DNA of 61,841 nt from Planctomycetaceae bacterium. GTDB lineage: Bacteria; Planctomycetota; Phycisphaerae; Phycisphaerales; UBA1924. Below are positions 28,471 through 37,250 of the stretch, one piece after another (position 1 is the first letter of the stretch; the number at the start of each line of letters is the position of its first letter). Under the pieces are notes generated by a model that saw only the letters and a list, made by a program, of their open reading frames with translations, made no database searches and was not told the origin of the DNA. The stretch is taken from NCBI GenBank assembly GCA_021294835.1, contig JAJTDF010000006.1, positions 1-61,841 on the forward strand, read 5' to 3'. Made by a program: the position numbers and the translations under genes.

Positions 28471-30849
28471 TCACAGGTACCCCTCGGCTCGCAGGGCGTG
28501 AAGCACCTGATTGGCGAGCGGACCGGCCACCCGACCGCCGCTGCCCCCGTTCTCCACCAGCACCACCACCACATAGCGGGGCCGCCCCTCGGCCTGAGAC
28601 CCGGCCAGCACGGCGAACCACGAGTGATCCACACTTACCGGGTTGCCGGCGGTGTCGGTGATCACCTGACCCGTCGCGTCCCTCGCCCGCTCGCCCGAGT
28701 CAGCCGTGCCGCTCTTGCCCCACAGCATCACGCCCGACAGATTGAACACCTTCTCCCGTCGCCCGCTCTCGCCGATAGTGATGTGGTGCCCGGTGCCGCG
28801 ATCGTCGGCCACCGCCAATTGCAGGCCCTGCAGGGCCATGGCCACCGCCTGCGGGTCCAGATTCAGGTTGTCGGTGACCACCGGGCGGTCGAACCGCACC
28901 CGGGGCAGCATCCGCACGCCGCCCCGCGCCAGCGTCGCCAGTGCGTCGGCCGCGTGCAGCGGCGTCCACGCCACCGGCCCCTGACCGATGCCCATCAGCG
29001 TCGACTCTCCCAGAGAAAGCCCGCCCCGCCCCGGCGTAACGCCCCGCCGCACCGGCTGAGGTGCCCGCGACAGCGAGTCACCGGTGATCTCGTCGCTGTC
29101 ACTGTCGGCGATCGCGACCATCGGCCCGGCGGCGCCGGCAAACTGATCGCCCACACCCAGAGCCGGCCGCGCCGCCGCCGACCCTACGCCGAATCGCTCG
29201 TACCACCGGCCGATCCGCTCCGGCCCGAGCGCCCGGCCCAACTGGTAGAAGTAGATGTTGCACGAGACCATCAGGGCCTCGGCGGCGCTCAGCGGGTGCC
29301 CAAACACCGCATTGTGCGTCGTGCTCAGCGGGGGCTTGAACACCCAGCAGCGGAACATGTTCCGCTGACCCGGCAGCAGATGCCCCTCGCAGCCCACCGC
29401 CCGCGAGGCGTCCCACAGCCCTTCGCTCACCGCCGCAGCGTAGATCAGCGGCTTGACGATCGAGCCCGGCGGGTAAGGCTTGGCGATGGCGCGGTTGAGC
29501 AGCGGAGCCTCGGGCCCGTCGATGAACACCGTCTCAGGCTGCTCCCGCAGTTGCTGCCGCGTGAACGTCGGCGTAGAGACCAGGGCCAGAATGTCCGACG
29601 AATCGATATCCAGCACCACCACCGCACCCCGCAGGTGCTCGCCCGGCGCCGCCGCCTTGTTGCGCATCCACGGTTGCACCACCGTCAGCCCGGCCTGCTC
29701 GCTCAGCAGCGCCTGAACCCTGGCCTGCAACTGCGCATCGAGCGTCAGCCGCACGTCAGCGCCCGGCTCACGCGGAATCACCGTGCTGTCGCCGGTATCC
29801 AGCCGCTCGGTGATCCGTCCGCGCAGGCCCCGAAGTTCATCCTCGGCGCTGGCTTCAATCCCCCACGCCCCGATCGAGTCTCCCACCGCGTAATACCCGC
29901 GGTCCACGCTGCCGTCGGGCCGCACCCGGGGCCGCCGCTGCTCGTCCTCGCGGAACACCCGCGTCCGCATCCAGCCCACCACGTGCACCGCTACGCCCGA
30001 AACGTCTACCGACAGAGGCGTTTCGCTGGACAGCGGGCCGGGAAAGTTGTCGCGGTTGAGCGTCACGCTCACGCGATCGAACGGGTAATCCCGCGTTGAG
30101 CCGTCGACCAGATGCAAACCGGGCAGCGCCGCCCGGGGCTCGTCGGCGAAGTCCAGCGCACCCGCTTCGTCAAACATCATCGACCGGATGGCGAACGCCG
30201 TGCGGTCGTCAATCCCCGACAGCAGCACGTGCGCCGTGGTCTGCTCGCGGATCGGCCGATCCGACTCGGTCCCCACCGCTTCGACGATCAACTCCCGCCC
30301 CCGACTCAGTTCCCGCTCCCGCGCCTGCCGCTGCCGCTCCCACACCGTCGCCGCCTGACGCGACACGTCGGCGATCACCGCCGACTTGCGTTCCTCCAGA
30401 TCCTCAAGCGAGACCCCCGTCAGCCGCGCCAGTTCCGCCCAGCCCGCAGCCAGCCTCGCCTGAAACTGGGGCACCAGTTCCTGCACCCGCTGCTCGCGCT
30501 GGCTCGGGGTCAGTTCACGCCAGATCGCCGAGTGCAGCCGGCGGGCCCGACGCGCCGCCTGGCTGAACGCCCACTGGCCGGTGATCACCGGATAGTCCAC
30601 GCTCACATCAAAGCTGGGCCGATCCGCCGCCAGCACCCGCCCATGCCGGTCCAGAATTCGCCCCCGCGAGGTCGGCTCCCACCGCTCGGCCACCAGGTTG
30701 GCCTCCGCCGCCGCCCGAAGTTCACCGCCCTTGCTCACCGTCAGTCGCGACAGCTGCACCACCGGCACCGCCAACGCCAACCCCGCCCCGGCGGCAATGA
30801 AGGCCAGACGGCGAGCAAACATCCCCGGTATAACCTTTGGCCACGGCAT
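28471..30849 (-). CDS. mrdA: Penicillin-binding protein 2 (class B transpeptidase)
   Basis: Membrane-anchored peptidoglycan transpeptidase of 792 residues. One N-terminal helix (FIAAGAGLALAVPVV) is followed by a dimerisation/hinge region (RGRILDRHGRVLA) with a long charged helical insertion (residues 100-190). The transpeptidase motifs are complete: SxxK as SIVK near 463, SxN as SCN near 527, and KSGTAD near 711. It is paired with rodA downstream; mreB, mreC and mreD are not next to it. The ATG at 30849 has AGGA upstream; a second ATG at 30822 is possible. This shows that the organism makes peptidoglycan. Confidence 0.93.
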   Translation of the reverse strand: MPWPKVIPGMFARRLAFIAAGAGLALAVPVVQLSRLTVSKGGELRAAAEANLVAERWEPTSRGRILDRHGRVLAADRPSFDVSVDYPVITGQWAFSQAARRARRLHSAIWRELTPSQREQRVQELVPQFQARLAAGWAELARLTGVSLEDLEERKSAVIADVSRQAATVWERQRQARERELSRGRELIVEAVGTESDRPIREQTTAHVLLSGIDDRTAFAIRSMMFDEAGALDFADEPRAALPGLHLVDGSTRDYPFDRVSVTLNRDNFPGPLSSETPLSVDVSGVAVHVVGWMRTRVFREDEQRRPRVRPDGSVDRGYYAVGDSIGAWGIEASAEDELRGLRGRITERLDTGDSTVIPREPGADVRLTLDAQLQARVQALLSEQAGLTVVQPWMRNKAAAPGEHLRGAVVVLDIDSSDILALVSTPTFTRQQLREQPETVFIDGPEAPLLNRAIAKPYPPGSIVKPLIYAAAVSEGLWDASRAVGCEGHLLPGQRNMFRCWVFKPPLSTTHNAVFGHPLSAAEALMVSCNIYFYQLGRALGPERIGRWYERFGVGSAAARPALGVGDQFAGAAGPMVAIADSDSDEITGDSLSRAPQPVRRGVTPGRGGLSLGESTLMGIGQGPVAWTPLHAADALATLARGGVRMLPRVRFDRPVVTDNLNLDPQAVAMALQGLQLAVADDRGTGHHITIGESGRREKVFNLSGVMLWGKSGTADSGERARDATGQVITDTAGNPVSVDHSWFAVLAGSQAEGRPRYVVVVLVENGGSGGRVAGPLANQVLHALRAEGYL

Positions 30850-30948
30850 GCAGTTCCTGATCCTCGCGCCTTTTATCGACCCGTGACCACCCGCTCAGCC
30901 AACTTCGATACCCACCCGTGTTCGAGCTTTGAACGGTATACCATCACA

Positions 30949-31011
30949 CCGGTTGGACTTCGGCCAACCGGCTGCGGTTTCGGTCAAACCGCAACCATTC
31001 CGGTTTGACCG
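30949..31011 (+). promoter_or_regulatory. Tandem, partly mutually exclusive hairpins upstream of ctaB
   Basis: Three perfect stems lie in 63 bases: CCGGTTGG/CCAACCGG (30949-30956 with 30964-30971), TGCGGTTT/AAACCGCA (30973-30980 with 30986-30993), and CGGTCAAACCG/CGGTTTGACCG (30981-30991 with 31001-31011). The second and third share bases and cannot form together. No T tract follows. The block lies about 100 bases before ctaB, and about 100 bases upstream of mrdA on the other strand. It could be an attenuator-like switch, an operator, or a repeat remnant. Confidence 0.5.
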
Positions 31012-31108
31012 TAGCCGGACGCGGCCGACTGTGCAACCATTGTCCGTCGTTCACGCCTCCGGGGAGCATCCCTGCTCAGGCCGCTTGGTCGTTCGTTGAA
31101 GCTTCGCC

Positions 31109-32215
31109 ATGGCCCTGACCGCCTCCAGTGCGCCGCGTTCGGTCGCCCCCCTGGCGGTGGCGCTCGCGCCCACACCGCGGGGCATCGGCGCAGGCGACGG
31201 TCCGGCCCAGGCCACCCCTCCCCAAGGCTCGCCTCAGAACGGCGAACCGCTGAGCCGCCCAGCCCCCACGCCGCAGCCGCCCAGCGAGGGCATGTTGGCC
31301 ATCACCCTTGAACTGGCCAAGCCCCGCATCACCAAACTGGTGACCCTCACCTCGGCCGTGGGCTTTGGCCTCGGTCTGGCGGGTGCGACCTTCTCCACGC
31401 TGGGCTTTGTGGTCTCCGCCATCGGCTGCATCGCCGGAACCGCCCTCTCGGCCGCCGGTGCCAACGCCCTGAACCAGTGGTGGGAGCGGCATCGCGACGG
31501 CCTGATGCAGCGCACCGCCTCGCGTCCGCTGCCTACGCGTCGCACCACCGCCACTGAGGCCTTCTGGATCGGCGCCGGCCTGGCCATCGCCGGCCTGCTC
31601 ATCCTCGCCCTCGCCTGCGGCCTGGCCGCCGCCGCCGTGTCTGCGGCGACGGTGCTGATCTATGTGCTGGTGTACACACCCATGAAGCCGATCAGCCCAT
31701 GGGCCACGCTGGTGGGCGCCGTGCCCGGGGCCCTGCCCCCGCTGATCGGCTGGTGTGCCGCCCGGCACATCTCCGCTGAGGCCTCCACGCTGGGCGTGTG
31801 GGGCGGGCTGCTGGAGGCCGGCGGCTGGACGCTGTTTGCCCTGATGATGGTGTGGCAGATCCCCCACTTCCTCGCCATCGCCTGGCTCTACAAAGACGAT
31901 TACGCCCGGGGAGGCCATGCCGTGCTGCCGGTGTTCGACCCCACCGGCATCAAGACCGCCTGGACGGTCGTGCTCGGTGCCGCGGCGCTCGTGCCGGCCA
32001 CACTGGCCCCTGCGTTCTACATGCCCGACCGGCTCGGCCTGCCGTACGCCGTCGTCGCCGTGCTGACCGGCCTGGGCTTCCTGGCTCTGTGCTGCACGCT
32101 GCTCCGCCGCAGAACCCGCGAACAGGCCCGCTCGGTGTTCATCGCCTCGGTCATCCACCTGCCGGTGCTGCTGCTGATGATGGTGGCCGAGGTCTCCGTG
32201 CGGGCGGCCTTGTAA
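31109..32215 (+). CDS. ctaB: Heme O synthase (protoheme IX farnesyltransferase)
   Basis: UbiA-family membrane prenyltransferase that converts heme B to heme O for cytochrome oxidase. The 368-residue protein has a 60-residue Pro/Ala-rich leader, then about nine membrane segments. The first prenyl-diphosphate motif is NQWWERHRDGLMQRTASRP. The second conserved loop is YTPMKPISPWATLVGAVPGALPP, followed by a third near DDYARGGHAVLPV. Start at ATG 31109; a later start would trim the leader. The SCO1 gene follows after 116 bases on the same strand, consistent with joint oxidase assembly. Oxidase subunit genes are not in the window. Confidence 0.93.
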   Translation: MALTASSAPRSVAPLAVALAPTPRGIGAGDGPAQATPPQGSPQNGEPLSRPAPTPQPPSEGMLAITLELAKPRITKLVTLTSAVGFGLGLAGATFSTLGFVVSAIGCIAGTALSAAGANALNQWWERHRDGLMQRTASRPLPTRRTTATEAFWIGAGLAIAGLLILALACGLAAAAVSAATVLIYVLVYTPMKPISPWATLVGAVPGALPPLIGWCAARHISAEASTLGVWGGLLEAGGWTLFALMMVWQIPHFLAIAWLYKDDYARGGHAVLPVFDPTGIKTAWTVVLGAAALVPATLAPAFYMPDRLGLPYAVVAVLTGLGFLALCCTLLRRRTREQARSVFIASVIHLPVLLLMMVAEVSVRAAL

Positions 32216-32331
32216 GCCGCTGCCCGCCAGCCCCGGCTTTGGCGGAGCCCAGACAAGCCTGACCGCCTGCAGAACAACCCGATCTGTCCTCGCGTACTGC
32301 CGTGCAACCACGCACCTGACCGGACCAACCC

Positions 32332-32994
32332 ATGCCCCGCCCCCTCCGCCTGCTGATGATCTTCGCCGCGTGCACGCTGGTTTGCGGCGTCGCCGCCCTC
32401 GCGTTTGTCGTGTCCACCGGGCGCGTTCCCCGCGGCACGGCGCAATTGCCCGAGCAGGCCATGGCCAACCTGTCCATCCCCGCCTTCACCGCGACCGATC
32501 AGGACAACAAACCCGTCGACCGCACCCTGCTGCTGGGCAACGTCACCATCGTCGGCTTCGTCTTCACCAACTGCCCGCTGGCGTGCCCGAACATGACCTT
32601 CCAGATGTCCAAGCAGCAGCAGGCGCTCAAGGACACCCCGGTGCGACTGCTGAGCCTGAGCCTCGACCCCGCCAACGACACCCCGGCAGTCCTGAAGGCT
32701 TACGGCGAGCAGTACGGGGCCGACTTTTCCCGCTGGACGCTGGCGACCGCACCACCCGGCGTCACCCGCAAGATCCTCGGCGAAGACCTCAAGATGCACG
32801 TCGCCGAGGACGCCGGCATGCAACTGACCACCAAAGCCGGCCAGCAGATGAACAACATCCAGCACCCGCCCCACCTGTTCCTGATTGGGCCCGATGCCCG
32901 CGTGCTGGGCCTCTACAACGCCAATCACGGCGAGGACATGGTCCGCCTGACCTCCGACGCCCGCCAGGCCGCACAACGCCGCGCGGGCCGCTGA
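32332..32994 (+). CDS. SCO1/SenC-family copper chaperone
   Basis: Thioredoxin-fold, membrane-anchored protein that delivers copper to the CuA site of cytochrome oxidase. The 220-residue product has one N-terminal helix (LLMIFAACTLVCGVAALAF), the copper-binding CxxxC in TNCPLACPN, and the third ligand His in IQHPPHLFLI. The usual F..C..CP..C spacing is kept. It sits directly downstream of ctaB, matching a role in oxidase maturation. Start at ATG 32332; no strong ribosome binding site. Confidence 0.92.
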   Translation: MPRPLRLLMIFAACTLVCGVAALAFVVSTGRVPRGTAQLPEQAMANLSIPAFTATDQDNKPVDRTLLLGNVTIVGFVFTNCPLACPNMTFQMSKQQQALKDTPVRLLSLSLDPANDTPAVLKAYGEQYGADFSRWTLATAPPGVTRKILGEDLKMHVAEDAGMQLTTKAGQQMNNIQHPPHLFLIGPDARVLGLYNANHGEDMVRLTSDARQAAQRRAGR

Positions 32995-33152
32995 ACACCG
33001 GCCCGCTGAGCATGTCCGCCGCGTCGCCCGACTCCTGACGCTGACGGGCCCATACTCAAGCCCCCCCCAAAATGACACGCGGCCCGTGGGATGAACCTAC
33101 GGACCGCGGTGGAGTCAGGCAGGGCTGTTCAAACCCCGAATCGGGGCAGGAA

Positions 33153-33473
33153 TCAGTTGACGCTCTTGCCGGAGCAGGAGCTCTTGCCGGAGCAGGAACC
33201 GGCCGCCTTGGCCTCGCCGGAGCACGCGGCCTTGTCGGCCTTGGCAGAGCCGGCGCAGTCGCTCTTGGCGGCGCCGGAGCAGCCCTCCTTCTTGGCGTTG
33301 TGGCAAGCCTCACCCTTGGAGCAGGTCTTGCCCTCGGAACAGGCCTTCTCGCCGCTGCAGGCGCCGACCTTGGTCTCAGTCGCGGACACCTCGGCTCGGT
33401 TGGCATTGCAGCCAACCAGCAGGCCGGCAGCGCAGATCAAGGCGATGGGGGCAAAGCGGGACAGATTCTTCAT
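33153..33473 (-). CDS. Small Cys-rich lipoprotein
   Basis: A 106-residue predicted lipoprotein. The signal sequence MKNLSRFAPIALICAAG ends in the lipobox LVGC. The mature part is low complexity, Lys/Ala/Gly/Ser-rich, and holds about ten further Cys, mostly as CSG, CSE, CSK or CAG spaced 5-9 residues apart. No known fold is recognised. The ATG at 33473 has AAGGAAG upstream. It is convergent with the SCO1 gene and downstream of rplQ on the same strand. Regular Cys spacing near a copper chaperone raises the possibility of metal binding; this is inference. Confidence 0.75.
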   Translation of the reverse strand: MKNLSRFAPIALICAAGLLVGCNANRAEVSATETKVGACSGEKACSEGKTCSKGEACHNAKKEGCSGAAKSDCAGSAKADKAACSGEAKAAGSCSGKSSCSGKSVN

Positions 33474-33629
33474 AGCTCGCTTCCTTGTGGGATTTGGCGT
33501 TTTCGTCGAGTTCCCAGCAGATGCCCGGCCACACACCTGAGCGACACCAAAGGCTGGGACTTTCACGGGGGACTATACGGCGTGCCTGCCGGAAGGGTTC
33601 ACACAATCAAGGTCCGAGAACCACTCCTG

Positions 33630-33660
33630 AACTGCGGCCTAACGGCCCGGCCGCGCAGTT
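33630..33660 (-). terminator. Possible terminator after rplQ
   Basis: Six bases past the rplQ stop, AACTGCG and GGCC on the minus strand pair with GGCC and GCAGTT, with a two-base bulge. There is no T tract, so it may be a 3'-end stabiliser or a weak terminator at the end of the ribosomal cluster. Confidence 0.4.
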
Positions 33661-33666
33661 GACAGA

Positions 33667-34293
33667 TCAGTTGGCAGCCGGGGCAGAACCGCCGGAGCGG
33701 ACCTTCTTGGCGAAGGCGGTGCGCTTGTCGGCGATCTTGCGACGCTTGGAAGCGCCGCCGCCGATTTCCGGACCTTCCTCGGCACCAACGAACTGGATCA
33801 CGCACAGTTCGCCGCCGTCGCCCACGCGGTGACGGCCGAGCTTGATGATGCGGGTGTAGCCGCCGGCGCGATCGCGGAAGCGGGGCACCACATTGTCAAA
33901 CACGTGCTTGACCAGCTTGGGGGCCTTGCGGAGCTCGCCGTAGCGGTTCCGCTCAACCTCGCTGCTCTTGGGGATGTCAAAGAACTTGCTGGCCCGGTCG
34001 GCCAGATCCTGCACGGAGGCCTTCTCAGCCTCATCGGGCTTCTTGGAGAGATACAGCCACTCGAAGCCGTGCCGGTCCCAGCCGAGCTTGGCGATGACCT
34101 GGCGGCGAGAGTGCAGACCGCCCTTCTTGGCGGTGGTGATCAGCTTCTCCACGAAGGGCTGCACCGCCTTGGCGCGGGGGATGGTGGTGGTGATCTGGCC
34201 GTGCTCGAGCAGCGAGCAGGCAAGGTTGCGAATGGTGGCCAAGCGGTGGGCCGTCGTGCGGCCGAGCTTGTAGCCGGCTTTTCCGTGACGCAT
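33667..34293 (-). CDS. rplQ: 50S ribosomal protein L17
   Basis: Large-subunit protein near the exit tunnel. The conserved start MRHGKAGYKLGR and the core FVEKLITTAKK and FRDRAGGYTRIIKLGRRVGD-type region are clear. At 208 residues it is far longer than the usual 120-130. About 50 extra residues (WDRHGFEWLYLSKKP through KLVKHVF) sit between the two halves of the core, and a basic tail follows. The ATG at 34293 has GGAGAA upstream. It is the last gene of the alpha operon. Confidence 0.95.
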   Translation of the reverse strand: MRHGKAGYKLGRTTAHRLATIRNLACSLLEHGQITTTIPRAKAVQPFVEKLITTAKKGGLHSRRQVIAKLGWDRHGFEWLYLSKKPDEAEKASVQDLADRASKFFDIPKSSEVERNRYGELRKAPKLVKHVFDNVVPRFRDRAGGYTRIIKLGRHRVGDGGELCVIQFVGAEEGPEIGGGASKRRKIADKRTAFAKKVRSGGSAPAAN

Positions 34294-34489
34294 GGTGCGT
34301 TCTCCGCGATAAGGCTCGGGGAAGCCGAGTGATGGAATGTCGGGCGTACGCCCAGTCCTCCCGGAACTCCCGGAAGGGATCGAGGATAGGCGCCGTCGCC
34401 GACCTCGGTTGAATCGGCAGGTTCGGGCCTTCACCCGACCTGCCGGAGACTGTTAGCGGACGGCCAAAGGCTCATCCGCAGCAGATGCT

Positions 34490-35506
34490 TCAGGCGGTCA
34501 CGGGCTGGAACCCGGCCGGCAGGGTCATGCCCAGCGTGAGACTCATGTCCTCGAGCTTGCGCTTGACCTCGCGCAGGCTGGTGCGGCCGAAGGCGCGGAC
34601 CTTGAGCAGGTCGGCATCGGTCTTGGTGACCAGCTGGTGGACGTAGAGGATGCGGGCCGACTCCAGGCAGTTGCTGGCGCGGACCGAGAGGTCCAGATCG
34701 GAAAGGTTGCGGTTGAGCTTGCGGAACAGCTCCTCGTTGGCCGGATCGGGAACGGCGACGGCGCCGACCGACGCGGTGGCCTCGCCGATCTCGGCGTTCT
34801 GCAGGAAGACGTTGAGGTGCTTGCGGAGAATCTTGGCCGCCTCGACCAGCGCCATATGCGGCACGACCGTGCCGTTCGTCCAAATCTCCATCACCAGCTT
34901 GTCGTAGTTGGTCTTCTGACCGACGCGGGTCTCCTCAACCGCAAAACGCACGCGCTGCACCGGGGAGTACGAAGCATCGACGTTGATCACGCCGATCTCC
35001 TGATCCTCAGCGGTGCTGGCCGCCTCAGCCGCCGGCACATAGCCGCGACCGCGCTTGACGTTCATCTCCAGTTCGAACTGCACCTTGTCGGTGAGCGTCG
35101 CCAGAACGAGGTCCTTGTTGAGCACCTTGATGGCCGCGTCGCCCTCAAGCATGTCGGCGACAACCTCGCCGGGGCCCTGAACGGCGACCCGAAGCGTCTT
35201 GCCCTCGGGGGGCAGTTCGGCCTCGGCCATCACCACCAGGGACTTGACGTTGAGGATGATGTCGGTCACGTCTTCAAGCACGCCGGGAAGCGTGGAGAAC
35301 TCGTGGCTGGCGCCCTTGATCTTCACGTTGGTGACCGATGCCCCCTCCAGCGAGGAGAGAAGCACGCGCCGCAATGCATTGCCGATGGTGGTGCCGAAGC
35401 CGCGTTCAAACGGTTCGACGATGAACCGTCCGTACGTGTCGCTCTTGAACCGCGGGTCCGCGGTGATCCGGCTGGGAAGTTCCAAACCGCGCCACTTAAT
35501 GCGCAT
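34490..35506 (-). CDS. rpoA: DNA-directed RNA polymerase subunit alpha
   Basis: The 338-residue alpha subunit. The N-terminal domain (ERGFGTTIGNALRRVLLSSLEG, then GASVTNVKIKG) drives dimerisation and core assembly; the C-terminal domain (DLDLSVRASNCLESA, then LLKVRAFGRTSLREVKRKL) contacts UP elements and activators. Length is typical. The ATG at 35506 begins the conserved MRIKWRGLELP. It follows rpsK by 209 bases; rpsD, which often lies here, is absent. Confidence 0.97.
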   Translation of the reverse strand: MRIKWRGLELPSRITADPRFKSDTYGRFIVEPFERGFGTTIGNALRRVLLSSLEGASVTNVKIKGASHEFSTLPGVLEDVTDIILNVKSLVVMAEAELPPEGKTLRVAVQGPGEVVADMLEGDAAIKVLNKDLVLATLTDKVQFELEMNVKRGRGYVPAAEAASTAEDQEIGVINVDASYSPVQRVRFAVEETRVGQKTNYDKLVMEIWTNGTVVPHMALVEAAKILRKHLNVFLQNAEIGEATASVGAVAVPDPANEELFRKLNRNLSDLDLSVRASNCLESARILYVHQLVTKTDADLLKVRAFGRTSLREVKRKLEDMSLTLGMTLPAGFQPVTA

Positions 35507-35715
35507 GGCCAGTGTCCTTTGCTCGGCGGATGGGATGGTGGATCCGGGACGGCCCAGAAGCGGTGAATCGGGAAACAACGGCCTCCGCCGAGCCTGGCAC
35601 GTCGTCCCTGCTGTCCGTCTGGGAAAACCGGCGAAGCGCGCTGGCGCCACGCCGGTGATGGTTCATTGCCTTCAAGCATCGCGCCCGCTGCAGCGGCTGC
35701 CGCTGCCACACGGCC

Positions 35716-36093
35716 TTACACGCGACGACGCTTGGTCGGGCGGCAGCCGTTGTGCGGCACCGGCGTGTGGTCCTCAACCGCGGTGATGCGGATGCCCGTA
35801 CTCGTCAGGCCGTTGACGCAGGACTCACGCCCGGCGCCAGCGCCCTTGATGCGGACCTCGCACTCGGTCACGCCCAGCTTGCGGGCCTTCTGGCCGCAGT
35901 TCTCGCCCGCGCGGGTGGCCGCGAACGGCGTGCTCTTACGCGTGCCCTTGAAGCCGACGGTGCCCGCCGAGTCCCAGCACAGGGTCTCGCCGTTCATGTC
36001 GGTGATGGTGATCATCGTGTTGTTGTTGCTCGCCTTGATGTGAGCGATGCCGCGAACAACATTCTTGCGGACCTTCTTGACCTTCTTGCCCAT
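35716..36093 (-). CDS. rpsK: 30S ribosomal protein S11
   Basis: Platform protein of the small subunit. The 125-residue product shows [34 protein letters not shown], and the C-terminal [22 protein letters not shown] end (here [12 protein letters not shown]). Length and ends match the family. Between rpsM and rpoA in the alpha operon. Confidence 0.97.
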   Translation of the reverse strand: MGKKVKKVRKNVVRGIAHIKASNNNTMITITDMNGETLCWDSAGTVGFKGTRKSTPFAATRAGENCGQKARKLGVTECEVRIKGAGAGRESCVNGLTSTGIRITAVEDHTPVPHNGCRPTKRRRV

Positions 36094-36171
36094 AGTCGTT
36101 TTCCGATCTGCTCAGGCGGCCAGTCGCACGCGGAGGGCCAAGCCCTCCGGATGCCCCAGTGCCGAATGCAA

Positions 36172-36549
36172 TCAGCCCTTGACGCCTTTCTTGCCGGCCA
36201 CCGTCTTGCGACGGCCCTTGCGGGTACGCGAGTTGCTCCGCGTCCGCTGCCCGCGAACCGGCAGCCCCTTGCGGTGACGCTCGCCCCGGTAGGAGCGGAT
36301 GTCCTTCAGACGCTGCACGTTCTGGCCCACCTGCCGGCGGAGCGCACCCTCAACCAGGTACGAGCCGTCGATGATCGCGTTGATGCGGGCGAGCGACTGC
36401 TCGTCCACGTCCTTGGCGCGGGCCTCCGGGTCAACCTGAGCCTCGGCCAGGATGTCCTTGGCGAACTTCGGGCCGATGCCGTGGATGTACTGCAGGGCGA
36501 AGTAGATCTTCTTGCCCTCCGGAATGTCGATACCAGCAACACGCGCCAC
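36172..36549 (-). CDS. rpsM: 30S ribosomal protein S13
   Basis: Head protein that contacts the P-site tRNA and L5. The 125-residue product begins VARVAGIDIPEGKK, with IGPKFAKDILAEA, the RGERHRKGLPVRGQRT signature and a basic tail RKGRRKTVAGKKG. The GTG at 36549 is chosen because AGGAG lies eight bases upstream and it starts the conserved protein; the longer frame to 36576 adds nine non-conserved residues. Confidence 0.95.
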   Translation of the reverse strand: MARVAGIDIPEGKKIYFALQYIHGIGPKFAKDILAEAQVDPEARAKDVDEQSLARINAIIDGSYLVEGALRRQVGQNVQRLKDIRSYRGERHRKGLPVRGQRTRSNSRTRKGRRKTVAGKKGVKG

Positions 36550-36684
36550 GTTTGGACTCCTGAACCTCTCAGACACCGGCCGTCGGCATCAGCCGGCGAA
36601 CGGACCATTTTCCTACAGCACCCGCCGCCTTGCCCCCCTCACGCTCAACCCATGCGGCCCCCGCTGCTCCCCGCCCGGCGGGAA

Positions 36685-36801
36685 TCAGCCCTGGACCTGC
36701 TTGTGCTTCGGATCTGCCTTGCAGATCACCCGCACCTTGCCCTTGCGACGGACAATCTGGCAATCCTTGCAGATACGCTTGACGCTGGCCCGAACCTTCA
36801 T
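36685..36801 (-). CDS. rpmJ: 50S ribosomal protein L36
   Basis: A 38-residue protein beginning [15 protein letters not shown]. The zinc-binding set is complete: Cys11, Cys14, Cys27 and His33, so this is the zinc form of L36. A possible -10 box (TAGAAT) lies about 40 bases upstream. It sits between infA and rpsM, its usual place in the alpha operon. Confidence 0.95.
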   Translation of the reverse strand: MKVRASVKRICKDCQIVRRKGKVRVICKADPKHKQVQG

Positions 36802-36841
36802 GGAACACCTTCTCTTTTACAGTTGATCAAAAGCGGAGGGG

Positions 36842-36847
36842 ATTCTA
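36842..36847 (-). promoter_or_regulatory. Possible -10 box upstream of rpmJ
   Basis: TAGAAT on the minus strand, about 40 bases before the rpmJ start, in the 182-base gap after infA. The matching -35 region is poor (TGGCCT at 17 bases). It could be a promoter internal to the alpha operon; evidence is weak. Confidence 0.3.
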
Positions 36848-36983
36848 GACGCACTGCCCGACTCAGGCCAGTACCGAAAGGCCTTTCCTGCCACCCTCCC
36901 CGTCCGCCCCCCACCATCACCCGCCCGCTGCCGCCTTCACTCCCCCCGATTCACCTAACGCCGCCCTACTGCACCGACACGGC

Positions 36984-37205
36984 TCAGTGCCGAAACGTGA
37001 TGCGGGCCTTGCTCAGGTCATACGGGCTCATTTCCACCGTGACCCGATCGCCCGGCAGAATGCGGATGTAGTTCATCCGCATCTTCCCTGAGACGTACCC
37101 CAGCACCACCACGTCATTGGGCAGCTTCACACGGAACATCGCGTTCGGCAGCGCTTCCACCACCGTTGCTTCCATCGTCAACTTGTCATCACTCTGCTTG
37201 GGCAT
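36984..37205 (-). CDS. infA: Translation initiation factor IF-1
   Basis: OB-fold factor that occupies the ribosomal A site during initiation. The 73-residue protein has [31 protein letters not shown] and [15 protein letters not shown]. The ATG at 37205 (MPKQSDDK) has GGAG upstream. It follows secY; map and adk, often in between, are missing. Confidence 0.96.
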   Translation of the reverse strand: MPKQSDDKLTMEATVVEALPNAMFRVKLPNDVVVLGYVSGKMRMNYIRILPGDRVTVEMSPYDLSKARITFRH

Positions 37206-37250
37206 GGTCGCTCCACCGCACCGAATTCTCACCCCGACCTGATCGACGGT

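Noticed and set aside
33072..33662. Plus-strand open frame antisense to the Cys-rich lipoprotein, with repeats of LAGAG type
   Set aside because: It is the mirror of the lipoprotein's low-complexity sequence; the minus strand has the signal peptide, lipobox and ribosome binding site.
35624..35656. Hairpin between rpsK and rpoA as a terminator
   Set aside because: Only a 7-bp stem (ACCGGCG/CGCCGGT) with a 16-base loop and four T; too weak to call, and rpoA is expected to be co-transcribed with rpsK.
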